Below are positions 5,735 to 7,593 of a stretch of 7,593 bases of DNA, one piece after another. This DNA comes from WHSM01 sp050701635. GTDB lineage: Bacteria; Actinomycetota; Actinomycetes; Mycobacteriales; Micromonosporaceae. Within the stretch, counting starts at the first letter, position 1. The number at the start of each line of letters is the position of its first letter. The position numbers and the translations under genes are program-made. The notes under the pieces are model-generated. The model made no database searches and was not told the DNA's origin. It worked only from the letters and a program-made list of their open reading frames with translations. The DNA lies in NCBI GenBank assembly GCA_050701635.1, contig JBOGDF010000272.1:1-7593 (forward strand), read 5' to 3'.

Positions 5735-5848
5735 ATGGACATGATGGGCGCGATGGGCCTGTGGATGGTGCTGTGGGGCGTGGTCGGCGTCGTGGCGCTG
5801 GCCCTCGCCGTGGTCGGCCTGATATGGCTTGTCCGCAACCTTCGGTAG
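5735..5848 (+). CDS. 37-residue Met-rich single-span membrane peptide
   Basis: A short gene with an excellent ribosome site: GGAGG at 5722-5726, eight bases before ATG 5735, ending at TAG 5846-5848. The product begins MDMMGAMGLWM, with five Met in the first eleven residues. One hydrophobic helix follows (about 9-33) and a basic end (LVRNLR), which predicts the C-terminus inside and the Met-rich N-terminus outside. It resembles the N-terminal part of short SHOCT-type membrane proteins (Met/Gly/Trp-rich start, one helix, then RxLR), but the SHOCT domain itself is absent. It lies 39 bases after the M56 gene on the same strand and is probably in that operon. A metal-binding or protease-modulating role is possible; neither is shown. 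Confidence 0.72.
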   Translation: MDMMGAMGLWMVLWGVVGVVALALAVVGLIWLVRNLR

Positions 5849-5849
5849 C

Positions 5850-5874
5850 GGACTCCGCGGGCGACATCGGAGCC
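5850..5874 (+). terminator. Imperfect hairpin after the Met-rich peptide gene
   Basis: GG-A-CTCCG (5850-5857) pairs with CGGAGCC (5868-5874), giving seven pairs with one bulged A and a 10-base loop. It starts two bases after the peptide stop and lies just before the dyad-type promoter of the next gene. There is no T-run. It may end the DUF1707-BlaI-M56 transcript. Confidence 0.35.
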
Positions 5875-5887
5875 TCCCGGTAACGTA

Positions 5888-5906
5888 CTCCTATCTTGCA
5901 TAGTTG
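5888..5906. promoter_or_regulatory. Shared dyad, site B (CTCCTA-N7-TAGTTG)
   Basis: Left arm CTCCTA at 5888-5893 and right arm TAGTTG at 5901-5906, with a 7-base centre; the inner part is a perfect CTAT-N5-ATAG. The right arm is identical to site A, and the -10 follows at the same one-base distance, so sites A and B match along the whole promoter (about 20 of 29 bases from 3314 and 5885). This suggests a single regulator for both genes. Confidence 0.55.
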
Positions 5907-5913
5907 ATACGGT
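5905..5913 (+). promoter_or_regulatory. Extended -10 of the beta-propeller gene
   Basis: TACGGT at 5908-5913 fits TAnnnT, with TG at 5905-5906 as extended element supplied by the end of dyad site B. Expected start is near 5920, about 24 bases ahead of ATG 5944 and upstream of GGAGG at 5932-5936. The layout is the same as at 3335-3342. Confidence 0.5.
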
Positions 5914-5943
5914 GCACTACCGCAGACCGGTGGAGGACGCAGC

Positions 5944-6891
5944 ATGGCGAAGCGACGTCCGGCAGGGCAGGCCGGAGCCAGGAAGGGCGCCGCCAGGCGC
6001 AAGACCGGCAAACCACAACGCGGAGGTACGCAGGCGCGGGCCTCACAGCGCTCCCGCTTGACCGTCGGCGTCGTGATTGCCGCGGTGGCGGCGGTGGTGC
6101 TGTTCTCGGTGTGGTCGGCGACTCGCGACGCTTCCCCGGAACACGGCGCGGGCGGCGAGATCACGCACATCCACGGCCTTGGCATCAACCCGGCCGACCG
6201 AGCGCTCTACGTCGCAGCGCACAACGGCGTGTTCCGGCTCGACGCCCGCGGCAAGGCACAGCGCGTCGGTGACGGCAAACAGGACACCATGGGCTTCACC
6301 ATCGTCGGCGCCGACCACTTCCTCGCCTCCGGCCACTCCGCCCCTGACTCCGGTGGACCCGCCCACCTGGGCCTGATCGAGTCCACCGACGGCGGCAAGA
6401 CCTGGAGTTCGCTGTCCATGCAGGACCAGGCGGACTTCCATGCCCTGCGGTACCGGCACGACACCGTTTACGGATACAACTCGCTCTCCGGGCAGCTACT
6501 GGCCAGTGAGGACAGGACGACCTGGCAAACCCGATCCGAGGTCCAGCTGCGGGACTTCGCCGTGAGCCCCACCGACCCCAACACACTGGTCGCCACCGGT
6601 GCGGGCGGCCCGATGCGCTCCACCGACGGCGGCCGCAACTGGACCGGGGCCGGTGGCGACCCGATCGCCGTACTGGACTGGGAGACCGACGAGCGGCTGT
6701 GGGGGGTGACAGCGGACGGCCGGGTGATGCGCTCCACCGACGGCGGTGTCACCTGGTCCGGGCTCGGCGAGATCGGCGGCCAACCCGCGGCCTTCGCCGC
6801 GGGCCCAGGCAAGCTGTACGTGGCCACACCCGAGGGCCGCATCGCGGAGAGCTCAGACGACGGCCGCACCTGGGCGACCCGCTACCCGTGA
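5944..6891 (+). CDS. Membrane-anchored BNR-repeat beta-propeller (F510_1955 type)
   Basis: A 315-residue protein with a very basic N-terminal tail (1-39), one membrane anchor (about 41-58) and an extracytoplasmic domain. The domain opens with ITHIHGLGINPADRALYVAA, as in proteins annotated F510_1955 family glycosylhydrolase. It carries four Asp-box (SxDxGxTW) repeats at 147-154, 226-233, 264-271 and 303-310, plus a degenerate one near 188-194; these mark beta-propeller blades of the sialidase/Vps10 fold. I see no sialidase catalytic set, so the glycosidase name should not be taken literally. His residues cluster at 75-77, 93, 125, 131, 141, 166 and 172, so metal binding is possible. The ATG at 5944 has GGAGG (5932-5936) seven bases before it. 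In my recollection this family often lies near copper-resistance genes, which agrees with the Met-rich neighbours. It has its own promoter with dyad site B. Confidence 0.85.
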   Translation: MAKRRPAGQAGARKGAARRKTGKPQRGGTQARASQRSRLTVGVVIAAVAAVVLFSVWSATRDASPEHGAGGEITHIHGLGINPADRALYVAAHNGVFRLDARGKAQRVGDGKQDTMGFTIVGADHFLASGHSAPDSGGPAHLGLIESTDGGKTWSSLSMQDQADFHALRYRHDTVYGYNSLSGQLLASEDRTTWQTRSEVQLRDFAVSPTDPNTLVATGAGGPMRSTDGGRNWTGAGGDPIAVLDWETDERLWGVTADGRVMRSTDGGVTWSGLGEIGGQPAAFAAGPGKLYVATPEGRIAESSDDGRTWATRYP

Positions 6892-6895
6892 CCCG

Positions 6896-7059
6896 ACCAC
6901 CGCGCTGCCCGGCCGGCCGCCGGTCGTTGACCTAGCCACCTGGCAGGCCGCCCGCGACGAGCTTCTGGTCCGCGAGAAGGCCCACACGCTGTCTACCTCA
7001 ACGCCCGCGGCGTCTCGTTCGCCATCCTGACCACGGGCCGTTGGGACGAGGTGGCCTCG
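6896..7059 (+). pseudogene. Remnant of a DUF899-family gene
   Basis: One frame from 6896 encodes TTALPGRPPVVDLATWQAAR and continues DELLVREKAHT, which reads like the start of a DUF899 (thioredoxin-like) protein, but the codon where Met would stand is CCG. From about 6991 the homology resumes one frame over as VYLNARGVSFAILTTGRWDE, which fits a segment well inside the family. The intervening region, which would include the Cys motif in related proteins, is missing, and nothing recognisable follows 7059. This looks like an internal deletion with frameshift plus loss of both ends. It begins only five bases after the beta-propeller stop and may once have been the next gene. The family call rests on memory of family sequences, and no intact copy is visible here. 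Confidence 0.6.
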
Positions 7060-7102
7060 GCACGGCCCCCACCACTGACGCGTCTCAGCCCCGCCCTGTC
7101 GT

Positions 7103-7593
7103 CTATGTGGCGAGTGCGCGGCGACTGACCTCGCCCGGCCGGATCTGCAGCTTGCGGCCCCGCCCTTCCCGGAACGCCAGCAGCGCCTGCGGGTACGCGT
7201 CCAGCGGGAAGCTGTGGCTGATCATGGTCTCGGGATCGATCACGCTCTTCGCCATCAGGTCCACGGCGCGCCCGAAGCTGTGCAGCACCGCCATGCTCCC
7301 CACGATGGTGATCTCGTCGTTGTAGATCTTGAACGGCGAGAACGAGGCCACCGCGTCGTCGGCGGCCACCCCGAACACCTGGAACGCGCCGCCGCGGCGT
7401 ACCCGTCGCAGCCCGTCCTCGATCGCGGGCACCGCGCCGGTGCAGTCGATCACGACCTCCCAGCCCTGCGGCCGGTCGAGTTCGCCGGCGGTACGCGCCA
7501 CCGCGTCGGCGCCGAGTTTGGCGGCGACTCCGAGCCGGGCCTCGTTCAGGTCGACCACGGAGACGCTCGCGGCGCCGGCGTGCCGGGCCAGCT
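7103..7593 (-). CDS. Zinc-type medium-chain alcohol dehydrogenase, C-terminal part
   Basis: The last 162 residues of an MDR-superfamily NAD(P)-dependent dehydrogenase; the N-terminal zinc-binding catalytic half lies beyond the right edge. The visible part begins just past the glycine-rich loop of the Rossmann fold. It reads LARHAGAASVSVVDLNEAR, where the Asp at the end of the second strand favours NAD over NADP. Next come DCTGAVPAIEDGLRRVRRGG (a typical late Rossmann strand and helix) and the C-terminal segment with PFKIYNDEITIVGS and FPLDAYPQALLAFREGRGRK, which matches sorbitol/threonine-dehydrogenase-like members. It probably oxidises a polyol or other secondary alcohol in the cytoplasm; the substrate cannot be fixed from this half. 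Its stop (TAG, 7103-7105) faces the plus-strand cluster, so the two are convergent, and no clear terminator is visible between them. Confidence 0.9.
   Translation of the reverse strand, partial: LARHAGAASVSVVDLNEARLGVAAKLGADAVARTAGELDRPQGWEVVIDCTGAVPAIEDGLRRVRRGGAFQVFGVAADDAVASFSPFKIYNDEITIVGSMAVLHSFGRAVDLMAKSVIDPETMISHSFPLDAYPQALLAFREGRGRKLQIRPGEVSRRALAT

Noticed and set aside
1..7593. tRNA, rRNA, CRISPR arrays, insertion sequences and attachment sites
   Set aside because: No cloverleaf-like segment, regularly spaced repeats, transposase motifs or terminal inverted repeats were seen on either strand.

Overview
The window is very GC-rich DNA. GTG starts, four-base start/stop overlaps, a probable leaderless transcript and the protein families present point to a high-GC actinobacterium. 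Micromonosporaceae or a close relative is my guess; the family-level placement is inference.

Layout. (1) 1-379, minus: the 5' two-thirds of a dihydrofolate-reductase-like (RibD C-terminal fold) gene, cut by the left edge. (2) 517-3259, minus: a tightly overlapping three-gene signalling operon. Its order is a catalytically degenerate DesK-type membrane kinase, an intact DesK/NarX-type sensor kinase, and a NarL/DesR-type response regulator, with a hairpin just past the regulator. (3) 3375-6891, plus: a DUF2752 membrane protein; a DUF1707 membrane protein with a Met-rich tail; a BlaI/MecI/CopY-family repressor overlapping an M56 membrane metallopeptidase; a 37-residue Met-rich membrane peptide; and a membrane-anchored BNR-repeat beta-propeller of the F510_1955 type. 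(4) about 6896-7059, plus: the remains of a DUF899-family gene. (5) 7103-7593, minus: the C-terminal half of a zinc-type medium-chain alcohol dehydrogenase, cut by the right edge.

The main observation is a shared 19-bp dyad, CnnCTA-N7-TAGTnG. It occurs three times (3317-3335, 3893-3911, 5888-5906), each time in a gap in front of a plus-strand gene of region 3. Each copy abuts or overlaps a TAnnnT -10 element, so a bound protein would block transcription. I found no other CTA-N7-TAG with these arms in the window. The natural candidate to bind it is the BlaI-type repressor in the same cluster, which would unite the DUF2752 gene, the DUF1707/BlaI/M56/small-peptide operon and the beta-propeller into one local regulon. 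The M56 partner has no penicillin-binding sensor domain, and several neighbours carry clustered Met or His residues. A metal (Cu/Ag) or envelope-stress input is therefore more likely than beta-lactam, but this is inference.

The divergent kinase operon appears to start from an extended -10 element (TGC-GATACT) six bases before a GTG codon, implying leaderless translation. Its first product has Arg where the phospho-acceptor His should be and lacks the ATP-binding G boxes, so it probably senses a signal or modulates the intact kinase encoded next to it.
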